This document shows positions 39,382-48,878 of a stretch of DNA of 64,000 nucleotides, piece after piece. Made by a program: the position numbers and the translations under genes. Within the stretch, counting starts at the first letter, position 1. Every line of letters begins with the position of its first letter. Source of the stretch: Burkholderia sp. Ax-1724 (GTDB lineage: Bacteria > Pseudomonadota > Gammaproteobacteria > Burkholderiales > Burkholderiaceae); contig NZ_VWWL01000004.1 of assembly GCF_011752995.1 (NCBI RefSeq), positions 1 to 64,000 on the forward strand, given 5' to 3'. The notes beneath the pieces are model-generated. The model saw nothing but the letters and a program-made list of their open reading frames with translations. It was not told where the DNA came from and did not search any database.

Positions 39382-42102
39382 TCACGCGACCGGCGCAAGC
39401 GCCGGCTCGCCAGTGAGCGGCACGTTGCCCGAGGCGGCCATCGCGCGCGGCTGCAACAACAACGCGACGAGCCCGCTCCAGCCGGTCTGATGCGAAGCAC
39501 CGACGCCACGGCCGTTATCGCCATGAAAATACTCGTGGAACAGCACCAGATCCTGCGAGCGCGGGTCCGCCTGCAACAGCGGATACGCGCCCATTACGGG
39601 CCGCTCGCCGTCCCGGTTCTTCAGAAACAGCGTGGTCGCGCGGCGCGCGAGTTCGTCCGCGATCTCGGCCAGCGAGAACTTCTGCCCCGAGCCGGTCGGG
39701 TACTCGACGCGAAAATCGTCGCCGTAATAGCGGTGGAATTCGTATAGCGATTCGATCAGCAGATAGTTGACCGGCATCCACACCGGCCCGCGCCAGTTCG
39801 AATTGCCGCCGAATACGCGCGTGTCCGACTCAGCCGGCAGATATTTGACGCAGAAGCTGTTGCCGTTGTGTTGAAACACGAACGGCTGATCGCGATGAAA
39901 GCGCGACAGCGCCCGCACGCCATGATCGGAAAGAAATTCGCTTTCGTCGAGCGCACGCCGCAACAATGCCTTCATGCGATGGCCGCGCAGCAGCGAGAGC
40001 AACAGCGCATTGCCCTTGCCGGGCTCGTTCCAGCGCGACACGAGCCGCGCGAGATCAGGGCGATGTTCGAGGAACCACACGAGCCGCTCGCGCAGCCCCG
40101 GCAAGCCGCCGTGCAGACGCTCTTCGAGCACGTGCACTGCGAACAGCGGAATCAGCCCGACGATCGAGCGCACGCGCATCGGAATGTTGCTGCCGTCGGG
40201 CAGGCGCAGCTTGTCGTAGAAGAACTCGTCCTGCCCGTCCCACAGGCCCGTCTCGCAGTCGTCGTCGCAACTCACCGCTTCCGCGATATACAGGAAGTGC
40301 TCGAAGAACTTCACGCCGATATCGACGAACACATGATTCGCGTACGCGAGTTCGAGCGCGATGCGCATGAGGTCGAGCGCATACGCGGCCATCCACGCGG
40401 TGCCGTCGGCCTGATCGAGATGACCGCCGGTCGGCAGCGGCGACGAGCGATCGAAAATGCCGACGTTGTCGAGCCCGAGAAAACCGCCCTGGAAAATATT
40501 GTGGCCGTCGGCGTCCTTGCGGTTGACCCACCACGAAAAATTCAGCAGCAGCTTGTGAAACACGAGTTCGAGGAAATCGCGATCGGCCTTGCCGGTCAGC
40601 GCGCGATCGATCTCGTACACGCGCCACGCGGCCCAGGCATGCACGGGCGGATTCGCGTCGCCGAGCGCCCATTCGTAGGCGGGCAGTTGCCCGTTCGGAT
40701 GCTGATAGCGGTCCTTCACGAGCAGCAGCAACTGCTTCTTCGCGAACGCGGGATCGATCAGCGCGAAGGCGGCCGCGTGAAACGCGAGGTCCCATGACGC
40801 GTACCACGGGTACTCCCACTTGTCGGGCATCGACACGATGTCCGCATTGCACAGATGCCGCCAGTCCACGTTGCGGCCGTGCTTGCGCTCGGCGGGCGGG
40901 CGCGGCTGCAACGGATCGCCGTCGAGCCAGCGCTGCACGTCGTACTGGTAGTACTGCTTCGACCACAGCATGCCCGCGAGCGCCTGGCGCTGTACGAGGC
41001 GCGCATCGGCATCGGCGATCTCGTGTTGCAACGCGCCATAGAATGCGTCGGCCTCGGCGAGGCGGCGCGCGAATACCGCATCGGCGTCGAGCGGCGCTTC
41101 ATCGCCGGCCGCTTGCGTGCGCCAGCGCAGATAGACGACCGCGCGCGCATGCGGGCCGAGTTCGAGCGCCGCATGCACGCCGGCCTTGGTGCCCGCATCG
41201 TGACGGATCGCATTTGCGTCGCCGTGCACGAGGTAATCGTTGAAGCCGTCCTTGAACGGGCCCGCGCCGTCGACGTTGAAAAGACGCTCCACGTTGGTGT
41301 CGTTTTCGCAGAACAGCCACGCAAGCGGCGCATCCTTCGACCACGCGGTCACGACAATCGGCTCGTGCAAAGGATGATGGCCGACGAGATGAAGCGTGCC
41401 GTCATGATCGGCGCCCATCACGAGCTTCGGCTTGTTGCCGTTCTCCTTCCACGACCACGAATTGCGCGCCCAGATTTGCGGCAGCACGTCGAGCGAGGCG
41501 GCTTCGTCGGCGCGATTCTCGATCGTCACGCGCATCACGATGTCGTCGGGCGTATGTTTCGCGTATTCGACCTGCACGTCGAAATAGCGCGCGTCGTCGA
41601 ATACGCCGGTATCGAGAATTTCGTACTCCGGCATGTCGCCGCCGCGCCGCGCGTTTTCTTCGATGAGGTCCTGGTACGGATACGCCGCATGCGGGTACTT
41701 GTAGAGCATGCGCATATACGAATGCGTGGGCGTGCCGTCGAGATAGAAGTACAGCTCCTTCACGTCCTCGCCGTGATTGCCCTGCGCATTCGTGAGGCCG
41801 AACAGGCGCTCCTTGATGATCGGGTCCTTGCGGTTCCAGAGCGCGAGCGACACGCACCAGCTCAGACGGTCGTCGCCGAAACCGGCAAGGCCGTCCTCGC
41901 CCCAGCGGTATGCGCGGCTGCGCGCATGGTCGTGCGGGAAGGAGTCCCACGCGGTGCCGTCGGCACTGTAGTCCTCGCGCACCGTGCCCCACTGGCGCTC
42001 GCTCAGATACGGCCCCCAGCGCTGCCAGCGGCCGCACTCGGCCGAATGCAGCCGTGAACCTTCGACGGTGGCAAGCAGATTGGCAGCGCGCAGCGGTGGC
42101 AT
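39382..42102 (-). CDS. GH63-like alpha-glucosidase (MGH1-like)
   Basis: 906 residues, cytoplasmic. Conserved GH63 stretches: WGTVREDYSADGTAWDSFPH at the start, WNRKDPIIKERLFGLTNAQGNHGED, and WYASWDLAFHAAAFALIDP and WWVNRKDADGHNIFQGGFLG in the (alpha/alpha)6 core. Such bacterial GH63 enzymes hydrolyse alpha-glucosides such as glucosylglycerate or mannosylglycerate, or short glucans. It would yield free glucose for the kinase downstream. Ends 81 bases before zwf; starts 51 bases after the debranching enzyme gene. Confidence 0.87.
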   Translation of the reverse strand: MPPLRAANLLATVEGSRLHSAECGRWQRWGPYLSERQWGTVREDYSADGTAWDSFPHDHARSRAYRWGEDGLAGFGDDRLSWCVSLALWNRKDPIIKERLFGLTNAQGNHGEDVKELYFYLDGTPTHSYMRMLYKYPHAAYPYQDLIEENARRGGDMPEYEILDTGVFDDARYFDVQVEYAKHTPDDIVMRVTIENRADEAASLDVLPQIWARNSWSWKENGNKPKLVMGADHDGTLHLVGHHPLHEPIVVTAWSKDAPLAWLFCENDTNVERLFNVDGAGPFKDGFNDYLVHGDANAIRHDAGTKAGVHAALELGPHARAVVYLRWRTQAAGDEAPLDADAVFARRLAEADAFYGALQHEIADADARLVQRQALAGMLWSKQYYQYDVQRWLDGDPLQPRPPAERKHGRNVDWRHLCNADIVSMPDKWEYPWYASWDLAFHAAAFALIDPAFAKKQLLLLVKDRYQHPNGQLPAYEWALGDANPPVHAWAAWRVYEIDRALTGKADRDFLELVFHKLLLNFSWWVNRKDADGHNIFQGGFLGLDNVGIFDRSSPLPTGGHLDQADGTAWMAAYALDLMRIALELAYANHVFVDIGVKFFEHFLYIAEAVSCDDDCETGLWDGQDEFFYDKLRLPDGSNIPMRVRSIVGLIPLFAVHVLEERLHGGLPGLRERLVWFLEHRPDLARLVSRWNEPGKGNALLLSLLRGHRMKALLRRALDESEFLSDHGVRALSRFHRDQPFVFQHNGNSFCVKYLPAESDTRVFGGNSNWRGPVWMPVNYLLIESLYEFHRYYGDDFRVEYPTGSGQKFSLAEIADELARRATTLFLKNRDGERPVMGAYPLLQADPRSQDLVLFHEYFHGDNGRGVGASHQTGWSGLVALLLQPRAMAASGNVPLTGEPALAPVA

Positions 42103-42153
42103 GACGGAGTCCTTGCAACAGGCCTGGCGGTCGGCCCCACATCGTAGCGCGGT

Positions 42154-44181
42154 TTACGCGCCGCCGCGCTCGAATCGGGCCAGCAGGTTTTCGACGCGCA
42201 GCAATTCGCCGAGCGACCACGCCTGAAACGGCGTGCCCGCCGGTGTGTGCGGTGCATCACCGTCGGCGATTTCGGACAGATGATCGAGGCCTGCGCAATC
42301 GAGATGCGCGTACAGCGGAGCGAGAAAACGCGCCCTCGCCTGAGCGAGATTCGGCGCGCTCGCGCCGTTCACGCGCAGCCATGCTTCGACGAACGGCCCG
42401 ATCAGCCACAACCAGACCGTGCCCTGGTGGTAAGCGCCGTCGCGTTCGAGCGGCGAGCCGCCGTAGTGTCCGCGATAGGCGGGATCGGATGGCGCGAGCG
42501 AACGCAGGCCGAGCGGCGTAAGCAATTGCGCTTCGACCTGACCGAGCACCGCGCGCGCCGCCGCGCCTTCGAGCAGCGGAAACGGCAGACCGCCGATCGC
42601 GAAGACCTGGTTCGGCCGGATCGCGCGATCCACCGTGCCGGGTACGTGATCGACGTCGACGTTGTCGAATAGCGCCTGCGTGGCGGGGTCGACGAAGCGC
42701 TGGCGAAATGAGAGCGTGGCGCGCTCGGCCGGTTGCCGCCACCGCGGGTTCCATGCCGAGGCGATACGCAGCGCGTTGATCCACAGCGCCTGCACCTCGA
42801 CCGGCTTGCCGATGCGCGGCGTGACGACCCAGTCGCCGACTTTCGCGTCCATCCACGTAAGCTGCACGCCGGGGACGCCGCAGCGCAGCAAGCCGTCGTC
42901 GGCGCAGGCGGCGATGTTGAAGCGCGTGCCGTTCGTATAGCCGGTGAGGATCGCTTCGGCCGCCTGTTGCAGATGCGCGCGCGTCGCGGCGCTCGCATGC
43001 TGCATCGCGAGATACTCGTGCAGGGCGACGACGAACCAGAGCGACGCATCGACCGAGTTGTATTCGGGCGCGTCGCCATAATCGGGGAAGCGGTTCGGCA
43101 GCATGCCTTCCGAGAGCGTGCCGGCCCATTCGAGCAGGATCGCTTCGGCGTCGTCGAGACGGTTCGACGCGATCAGCAGGCCGCGCATCGCGATGAAGGT
43201 GTCGCGGCCCCAGTCGGTGAACCACGGAAAGCCCGCGAGCATCGTGCGGCCTTCGTTGCGCGTGACGATATAGGCATCGGCGGAACGTTGCAGGCGCGAG
43301 CCGAGTGCGTTGCGGCGTTGCTGTTCGGTTTGGGCGAGATAGGCGGCGTGAGTGGTGGCTGTGGTTTTGTCGTTGGCAATTGGGATTGATGTTGCCGTGT
43401 CCGACTTCCCCGAAGCGCTCGAAGCACTCGAAGCGCTGAGGATCATCACCGCTTCGCCGCTTGCGATGTCGAAGCTGAAGACGCCGGGCGTCGCAAGGTC
43501 TTCGCGGTAATCGAGCCCGCGCTCCTGTTCCCGCACGTAGCAGAAGTTGCGATACCAGTCGGGCGCATGCGTGTAGACGCCGTTCGTCGCCGCGCCAACG
43601 ACAGGCAAACCGCCATACGGCTGCCAGCTTACGCACGACTGGTCGCCGCTGATTTGCGCGCTGAAGTTGAACGCGGGATTCTCATGATGCAGCGCATGAT
43701 AATCGCGGCCCGACAGCAACGGCCTGACCTTCAGCACGGGCACGCCAAGATCGCCGAGGCCGTTGCCTTCGAGCCGCCAGCGCAGCACTGTTGCGCCGGT
43801 TGCCTTGCTGACGAACGCTTCAGTTATCGCCACCGTCCGTGCATCGACCCGCACCCGCCACGTCGGCCACGGCACGGTATCGAAGCTATCGAGACTCCCG
43901 CGCAGGTCCGGGTAGATCACGTCCGGCCCATAGCGCTGCATGCTCAACGGAAAGCGTTGCCCGTGCGCTTCGAGCCACACCTCCACGCCATTGACGAGCA
44001 CCATGCGCCCGCCCGGCGCGCGCGTCGCGCTCAACAGCAACGCGTGATAACGACGCGTGCGCAGCATGCCGGCCGTGCCCGAGGCGAAACCGCCGAAGCC
44101 GTCCGCTTCCAGCCATTCGTCTTCGAGATGCGAGAGGTCGAAGGGTGATCCGATGCGTGTCATGAAGTCGGTCGCGCTCAT
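42154..44181 (-). CDS. Amylo-alpha-1,6-glucosidase (glycogen debranching, GH133)
   Basis: 675 residues starting MSATDFMTRIGSP (ATG 44181). Contains the GDE N-terminal beta domain (EWLEADGFGGFASGTAGMLR, then YHALLLSA) and the C-terminal (alpha/alpha)6 domain with FPWFTDWGRDTFIAMRGLL and FPDYGDAPEYNSVDASLWFV, conserved in archaeal/bacterial debranching enzymes. Removes alpha-1,6 branches of glycogen or limit dextrin. With the GH63 gene, kinase and zwf it forms an alpha-glucan to pentose-phosphate cassette. The N-terminal extension in the open frame is not coding-like. Confidence 0.88.
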   Translation of the reverse strand: MSATDFMTRIGSPFDLSHLEDEWLEADGFGGFASGTAGMLRTRRYHALLLSATRAPGGRMVLVNGVEVWLEAHGQRFPLSMQRYGPDVIYPDLRGSLDSFDTVPWPTWRVRVDARTVAITEAFVSKATGATVLRWRLEGNGLGDLGVPVLKVRPLLSGRDYHALHHENPAFNFSAQISGDQSCVSWQPYGGLPVVGAATNGVYTHAPDWYRNFCYVREQERGLDYREDLATPGVFSFDIASGEAVMILSASSASSASGKSDTATSIPIANDKTTATTHAAYLAQTEQQRRNALGSRLQRSADAYIVTRNEGRTMLAGFPWFTDWGRDTFIAMRGLLIASNRLDDAEAILLEWAGTLSEGMLPNRFPDYGDAPEYNSVDASLWFVVALHEYLAMQHASAATRAHLQQAAEAILTGYTNGTRFNIAACADDGLLRCGVPGVQLTWMDAKVGDWVVTPRIGKPVEVQALWINALRIASAWNPRWRQPAERATLSFRQRFVDPATQALFDNVDVDHVPGTVDRAIRPNQVFAIGGLPFPLLEGAAARAVLGQVEAQLLTPLGLRSLAPSDPAYRGHYGGSPLERDGAYHQGTVWLWLIGPFVEAWLRVNGASAPNLAQARARFLAPLYAHLDCAGLDHLSEIADGDAPHTPAGTPFQAWSLGELLRVENLLARFERGGA

Positions 44182-44593
44182 GCGAAATCGTCGATTGGCG
44201 TAGTGTGCCAAACATTCACGCAGAGGGTGTTCGCGGGACCGTTCTTCTTGCCGGTACTTTCTACTCTCGCCTCTGTCTCCACCGCGCGCCGGATCTACTG
44301 ACGGGCCGACGGCATCCAGACGCAAGCCCGCGAGGAGGATTCGGACGAGGACTGCCCGCAGGTGATCATCGGTGTAAAACCAGACTGCGGCAGAGAACGC
44401 GTAACGCTCAGCAACAGTTATCGCGCATCAGTTTTTGCTGGCTGGCAAATTCTCATGGCGATCCGCGAGTGCATGTGAAATGGGAATCTCAAATAGTGCT
44501 TCTCACAGATGTTCATATGTTCGCCTCGGTCGAGAGCAATCTCGCCTCCGTCGGATATAACAGCTCTTTTTCGCACCTATTGAGGCAACCTAA
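44182..44593. other. Intergenic region ahead of the split acetyltransferase gene
   Basis: 412 bases of lower GC than the flanks. A long open frame here on the plus strand (from 44205) is Arg/Leu-rich and I judge it non-coding. The stretch probably holds the promoter for the gene starting near 44594. No RNA, repeat or IS end was seen. Confidence 0.4.
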
Positions 44594-45655
44594 GTGGCAA
44601 ATCCCCATCGGCTTGGCAGCAACTTCGATCTCCCGAGGAGTGGTTACGGTGCACCCTCAGCGCATTCGACACATCAACAAGCGACTGGCAGCACTCAGAG
44701 ATTTCCCACGGCGGCGCCTGCCATGGGGACGCTATCCGGATTGCCGGCGATGGAGACACGCCCGCAGACTTCCACGCGAGCTAACCCAGTCGGCCGTCAT
44801 GTACAGATTTCTTCGATTGAAAATTCTCGGGTCCGTCAGGAAGCCGAAAATCTTCGCGCGGGCATTGAGAATTTTGGCGAATCTGCCCGCCGATAACCGC
44901 CTCGAGCAGCAAGACAATCCACGGAATACGAGGACTGGACGACCCGACTCGGTGCCGTAGAAGAAGTCGTGGATATGATCCAGAATCAAGTCAACGACGG
45001 GTCAATCATGCCCGGGGATGCGGTACGGGTAACAGCTGGCGAACATACCACCGGCATCATGACCGTCAGCGTCTCTCCGAAAGAGGAAGACGCAAAGGAT
45101 GCTTTCTGGATCGACAACATCGTCACGCACCCTGGTGCTGCCGGAGCAGGTGAGTTGCTGATCGAAAAAGCCGTTGCGATGTCGGCAAGCAAGGGGTTTG
45201 GCGGTACCGTCAGGCTGATGGCGTTCTCGGGGCAGACTTTCTACAAATCGGTCGGCTTCAAGGATCTCGGCGGAGGGCTCATGGAACTTCGCCCGGCACA
45301 GAGCAATAAGTGGTCAAACGTTAACGGCACTTTGCTTCTGAGCCGGCGAATGCACAAATCCGGCCTCGTCCAGGATATTCCACGAACTGTACCCCAAGCT
45401 GAATTACAGCTTCAAACACAACTGGGACAGGCCAGCCCCCAGGACAGAATCGAATACGCATTGCAGCTCCGCCGGCACCCGGAACTGAGTCGGTTCGCAC
45501 AGAGTGTCATGCAGGGACTACAGCAGGCAGTAACAGCCAATCGACAACTGCCCCCGATGCAGGTTTGTGACCAGACGTTACGCCAGTGGTGGAGTGCCAA
45601 CGAGGAACAACGGCCACTGTATAACAAGTTGATTCGCGCATTTGCGGCTCGCTAA
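44594..45655 (+). pseudogene. Effector-like gene with GNAT domain, split by an in-frame TAA
   Basis: Two open segments lie in the same frame: 44594-44896 (about 100 residues; a Ser/Thr/Pro/Gln-rich start, then SSIENSRVRQEAENLRAGI) and 44969-45655. TAA at 44894-44896 separates them, and the 72 bases after it still read like protein (STEYEDWTTRLGAVEEVVDM), so the second half does not begin at GTG 44969. One base change (CAA to TAA) would explain it. The C-terminal half contains a GNAT-like fold (DNIVTHPGAAGAGELLIEKA, then FYKSVGFKDLGGGLME) and a helical tail. The disordered Ser/Thr-rich N-terminus plus enzymatic domain resembles type III secreted effectors; that is inference. If the downstream part is expressed alone it would be a 228-residue GNAT protein. 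Confidence 0.6.
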
Positions 45656-46068
45656 AGCGGATGCGATTTCAACGTCCCGACGCACGACGACTGTGGGTTG
45701 GTGTGTGCCGGGACGCGTTGGCCATATGCTGTAGTCCTGCACGTGATTTGGCTTAGGCTTGACACATAAGAATCCCAAAGTGCCAAAGCTGGCCGAGTGT
45801 CATTCGTGGCAGGATCGGTTCCGTCGGATCGGATTAAATCCGCAGTAGCGCCCGGACGATAGGTAATCTCTGCCGCGCCCCAGGGGCGGAGACGACTCGG
45901 ACAGGCCTTCCTCCATCCGGCGCATCATTCTCCACCTGGCTGGCGCCGGCAATCTGCAACTACGATCGAAACGCCATACGGGACAACGGCGCGGGCAATG
46001 ACGGTCGGAGCCGTTTCAGCAGCCGAAGTGGCATTCCCATCGCCATCGCTCGCGGAGCAAGCAGTGCC
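45656..46068. other. Intergenic region with no recognised feature
   Basis: 413 bases. A TTGACA hexamer occurs at about 45759 on the plus strand but no good -10 follows. No gene, RNA, repeat or IS end was identified. The composition is patchy, in keeping with a degraded region. Confidence 0.4.
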
Positions 46069-46194
46069 TCAGCGCGTCTGAACCAACAGATTCAGCGCGA
46101 TCGCAACGATCAAAGCCACACCGCCGATGAGGCCGAGCAATTGCAGCAGAGTGAGGGATTTACGCGAATTGGTGGGGGTCTGTTGCGTAGTCAC
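46069..46194 (-). CDS. Small single-helix membrane protein
   Basis: 41 residues from GTG 46194: a polar start (TTQQTPTNSRKSLT) and one transmembrane helix (LLQLLGLIGGVALIVAIALN) ending LLVQTR. Upstream in-frame codons to ATG 46278 add a Cys/Arg-rich stretch that looks non-coding. Such N-in mini-proteins are common and usually uncharacterised in Burkholderiaceae. It is downstream of the Rieske oxygenase gene on the same strand, 150 bases away. No function can be assigned. Confidence 0.5.
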   Translation of the reverse strand: MTTQQTPTNSRKSLTLLQLLGLIGGVALIVAIALNLLVQTR

Positions 46195-46344
46195 GAGCGT
46201 TTCTTGAAGTTCGGAAAAAGCGCAATGGTACACGGGCGCGCATGCGACCCGTCTCGACTGGCGCAAACTCGCGTGCAATCAAGCACCGCTTGCCCCAATC
46301 GCCACTCGCGAGCGGCGTGCAACGCACGCCGCACACTGCCCCGC

Positions 46345-47589
46345 TCAGGTCTTCGCAATCGGGTTGCCGTGCCGCGAATCCAGGAAGCGGATCACCGCGG
46401 TATCGCCCGTACCCGCGCCCACCACCTGATCGGGCACCCCGCATTCGCGCAGCAGCGCGCGCAGTTCGTTGATGACCGGAAACACCTCGTGATTCCAGTC
46501 CGCGCCCTGCGCATCGTGCGCGCGCTGCTCCGCCTCGACGATCTCGCGATCCTCCTTGAAAATGCGCTCGGTAAACCACACGAGCAGCGGCCACAGCAAG
46601 GTCATCGCGCCCGGAATGCCGGGCTTGCGAATGGATAGCAGCCCGAACGTCCGGTTGGTGCGCTGCTCGCGATCGAGCGGCACGTAGACGATCCACAGGT
46701 CCATCACGAGCGTCTGCTCGGCATTGCGGATTTGCAGCGTCTGGTACGGATACTCGGTGCGGATCGTCATCACGTCCTTGTCGTTGTTGCCGCCGGTCTT
46801 GCGATTCTGGCCGAACACGATCGCCTCGCCGAGCGGCTGCTGCCCCTCCATGCGCGCAAACGTGTAGTCGACTTCGACCCAGCCTTCGCCGCGCCGCCGT
46901 CCGACCGAACGCGCACGCATCTTGCCCATCTGCCGGCGATGCAGGAACTGATGGTTCATGTCCATCAGGTTCTCGTGCATGAACGAGTAATGGCAATTGA
47001 CCGGACGGCCGAAGCGGCGCGTCCTGTACTTCGGGTCCGACACCGAGCCGAAACCGGGCAGCGGCCGCTGGTCCGCCAGCGCGGCATCGCCGGGAAACAC
47101 GAAAATCAGCCCCTCGACTTCCCGGCACGGATACGAGCGCACGCCGTTCGGCAGCCGGTCGCGGCCGAGGTACGGCACGTCGATACACTTGCCCGAGCAG
47201 TCGTAGGTCCAGCCGTGATAGCCGCAGCGGATCGACTCGCCATCGACGACGCCCTGGTGCAGCGGCACCTGGCGATGCGCGCAGCGGTCTTCGAGCGCGA
47301 ACACCTTGCCGGTCTCTGTGCGCGCGAGCACGATCGGCTCGCCGGCAAAGGTCACGCCATGCGTCTTGCCGCGCTTCACTTCGTGCGACCACGCAAGCGG
47401 ATACCAATGGTCCGGGTGAATGGCAACGCGGCGCAGATCGCGCACGGGCGCCTCATGGGCGGCACGGCCGGGGGCATGCGCACCGGCTGGCGATGCGGCA
47501 GAAGCGGCATTCTGCGACGGCGCCTGAAGAGGCTCCGCGGCGACGGCCGCATCGGCGATATCGTGTTCGAGCGGGGGAACAGCATTCAT
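46345..47589 (-). CDS. Rieske [2Fe-2S] aromatic ring-hydroxylating oxygenase subunit
   Basis: 414 residues. Rieske cluster motif CAHRQVPLHQG and CGYHGWTYDC near 95-120, and mononuclear iron ligands in ENLMDMNHQFLHRRQMG (Asp, His, His). Belongs to the single-component oxygenase group related to vanillate/phenoxybenzoate O-demethylases, which need a separate reductase. About 50 low-complexity Ala/Pro residues precede the domain. No reductase gene is next to it; substrate unknown, plausibly a sterol-like, aromatic or phenolic acid compound. Confidence 0.85.
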   Translation of the reverse strand: MNAVPPLEHDIADAAVAAEPLQAPSQNAASAASPAGAHAPGRAAHEAPVRDLRRVAIHPDHWYPLAWSHEVKRGKTHGVTFAGEPIVLARTETGKVFALEDRCAHRQVPLHQGVVDGESIRCGYHGWTYDCSGKCIDVPYLGRDRLPNGVRSYPCREVEGLIFVFPGDAALADQRPLPGFGSVSDPKYRTRRFGRPVNCHYSFMHENLMDMNHQFLHRRQMGKMRARSVGRRRGEGWVEVDYTFARMEGQQPLGEAIVFGQNRKTGGNNDKDVMTIRTEYPYQTLQIRNAEQTLVMDLWIVYVPLDREQRTNRTFGLLSIRKPGIPGAMTLLWPLLVWFTERIFKEDREIVEAEQRAHDAQGADWNHEVFPVINELRALLRECGVPDQVVGAGTGDTAVIRFLDSRHGNPIAKT

Positions 47590-47820
47590 GGATCAAGCCT
47601 CCGTTCGCGGGCAGATGGAAGGTGCCGCCCTGCATGTCGAGGCCGGCGTCCTTGCCAGTCTACTTGAAGCGGCTAAAGCGTGGCGTCGCTGGCGGCACAC
47701 CCGGCATGAGCTGGCGCAAACGCTCCGCGACGTCGACGCACACGTGTGAACGAACGACCTGCGACGTACCGGTGCTATGAAAAAAACGGCCTGTGAGGCA
47801 ACGGTGAAAAATGGTCTCGG

Positions 47821-47980
47821 GAAGTGGCCTTAGAGTGGCTAACACAACCGGGACATGAGGCTGAAGGCCATATCCTGACAGCATGTCCGGACGCAAAATC
47901 AGTAACGAGTTATGGGCGGCGCTGGGGCCGCTGATTCCGGTGTTCGCACCGTCGCCCAAAGGCGGGCGACGCCGAACGGT
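47821..47980 (+). mobile_element. IS5-family fragment, left part (plus orientation)
   Basis: Holds the left end (GGCTAACACAACCGGGACAT) and the first codons of a transposase (from ATG 47883: SGRKISNELWAALGPLIPVF, then APSPKGGRRRT). The element breaks off after GCCGAACGGT at 47980. A near-identical segment lies in the opposite orientation at 48566-48790, so the two are inverted remnants around the DUF1493 gene. Confidence 0.8.
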
Positions 47981-48000
47981 GTTTGATCCCGTTTCGCGTG

Positions 48001-48156
48001 AGGTGGATATATACAACACACCTGGCCGCTGTCGTTGGCCGAATGGTTCCGGTTCTTGACTTCATGGTGTTCGGCTATGATGCGACGCTCATCATGTATC
48101 GCACCATGAAGCGTTACAACGAGATCGTCAAACCGGAGGACAGACTTGGCGAATGA
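48001..48156 (+). pseudogene. 3' remnant of a small membrane-protein gene
   Basis: An open frame without a start, closed by TGA 48154-48156, reads YTTHLAAVVGRMVPVLDF, then MVFGYDATLIMYRTMKRYNE, which is coding-like, partly hydrophobic and overlaps the start of the DUF1493 gene by 11 bases as operon partners do. Its 5' end is lost beside the left IS fragment. ATG 48064 could still make a 30-residue peptide. Confidence 0.55.
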
Positions 48157-48553
48157 TCCACAATGGGAAGCGCTCGTTGCATTCACGCGTGAAGAAATAC
48201 CTTGGGCCGGAAAAACCGAGCCGCTCACACCATCAACAAGCATCAGTGACGATCTGCGCATCGATGGCGACGATGCGTTCGAATTCATCGATCAGTTTTT
48301 TGAGCGGTTCGATGTTGCGGGCGGTGAAAACTTTCCCGTTCTTCGCTACTTCGGCCCCGAAGGAAATGCGTTATTTGCCCTGCTCATCGTTCCCGTGCTT
48401 GTGGTGGCGTTCGTTCGTTTCGTGCTCAGGCTTAAGCCAGTCAACCTGTTACCCCGTAAGCCCACGCTGACTCTCGGCATGCTGCTCGATGCGATACGCG
48501 TAGGCCGATGGGATACCAAAGCCATTGAACGCGCGCACAAGCCGCCCATTTAG
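48146..48553 (+). CDS. DUF1493 (acyl-carrier-like) family protein
   Basis: 135 residues from TTG 48146 (GGAGG ribosome site). DUF1493 pattern: STSISDDLRIDGDDAFEFID, then FFERFDV and a C-terminal TLTLGMLLDAIRVGRWDT. The DGDDA segment is like the phosphopantetheine region of acyl carrier proteins but lacks the DSL serine, so it would not carry an acyl group. A membrane helix (FALLIVPVLVVAFVRFVL) sits in the middle. The gene family is often next to a small membrane gene (remnant upstream) and found in accessory regions; function unknown. Confidence 0.8.
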   Translation: MANDPQWEALVAFTREEIPWAGKTEPLTPSTSISDDLRIDGDDAFEFIDQFFERFDVAGGENFPVLRYFGPEGNALFALLIVPVLVVAFVRFVLRLKPVNLLPRKPTLTLGMLLDAIRVGRWDTKAIERAHKPPI

Positions 48554-48565
48554 CCTTTTGTCAGA

Positions 48566-48790
48566 AGTGCCTGCGGCAGGTCTTCCCATGGCATCCCCGT
48601 TTGCAGGACATACAGGATGCCATTCAAGGCCGCACGGTCATCTACCGTTCGGCGTCACCCGCCTTTGGGCCACGGTGCGAACACCGGAATCAGCGGCTCC
48701 AGCGCCGCGCATAACTCGTTACTGATTTTGCGTCTGGACATGCTGCCAGGATATGGCCTTCATAGCCTCATGTCCCGGTTGTGTTAGCTA
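48566..48790 (-). mobile_element. IS5-family fragment, inverted copy
   Basis: On the minus strand: the end with TAGCTAACACAACCGGGACA, then a transposase start at 48741 (SRRKISNELCAALEPLIPVF) carrying an in-frame TGA, and further LNGILYVLQTGMPWEDLP to about 48566. Matches the fragment at 47821-47980 but extends about 80 bases deeper. Truncated and stopped, so not mobile by itself. Confidence 0.8.
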
Positions 48791-48878
48791 CGCTTAAGAA
48801 GCAGCCTCAGGAAACGGCCTCGATTCAGGGCTCGTTTTCAGGGCTCGTTATCCGACACGAAGCCGAAGCGGAGTCGCC

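Noticed and set aside
44205..44960. Plus-strand open frame of 251 codons
   Set aside because: Arg/Leu-rich without domain, and it conflicts with the frame at 44594 that shows protein-like composition across the stop.
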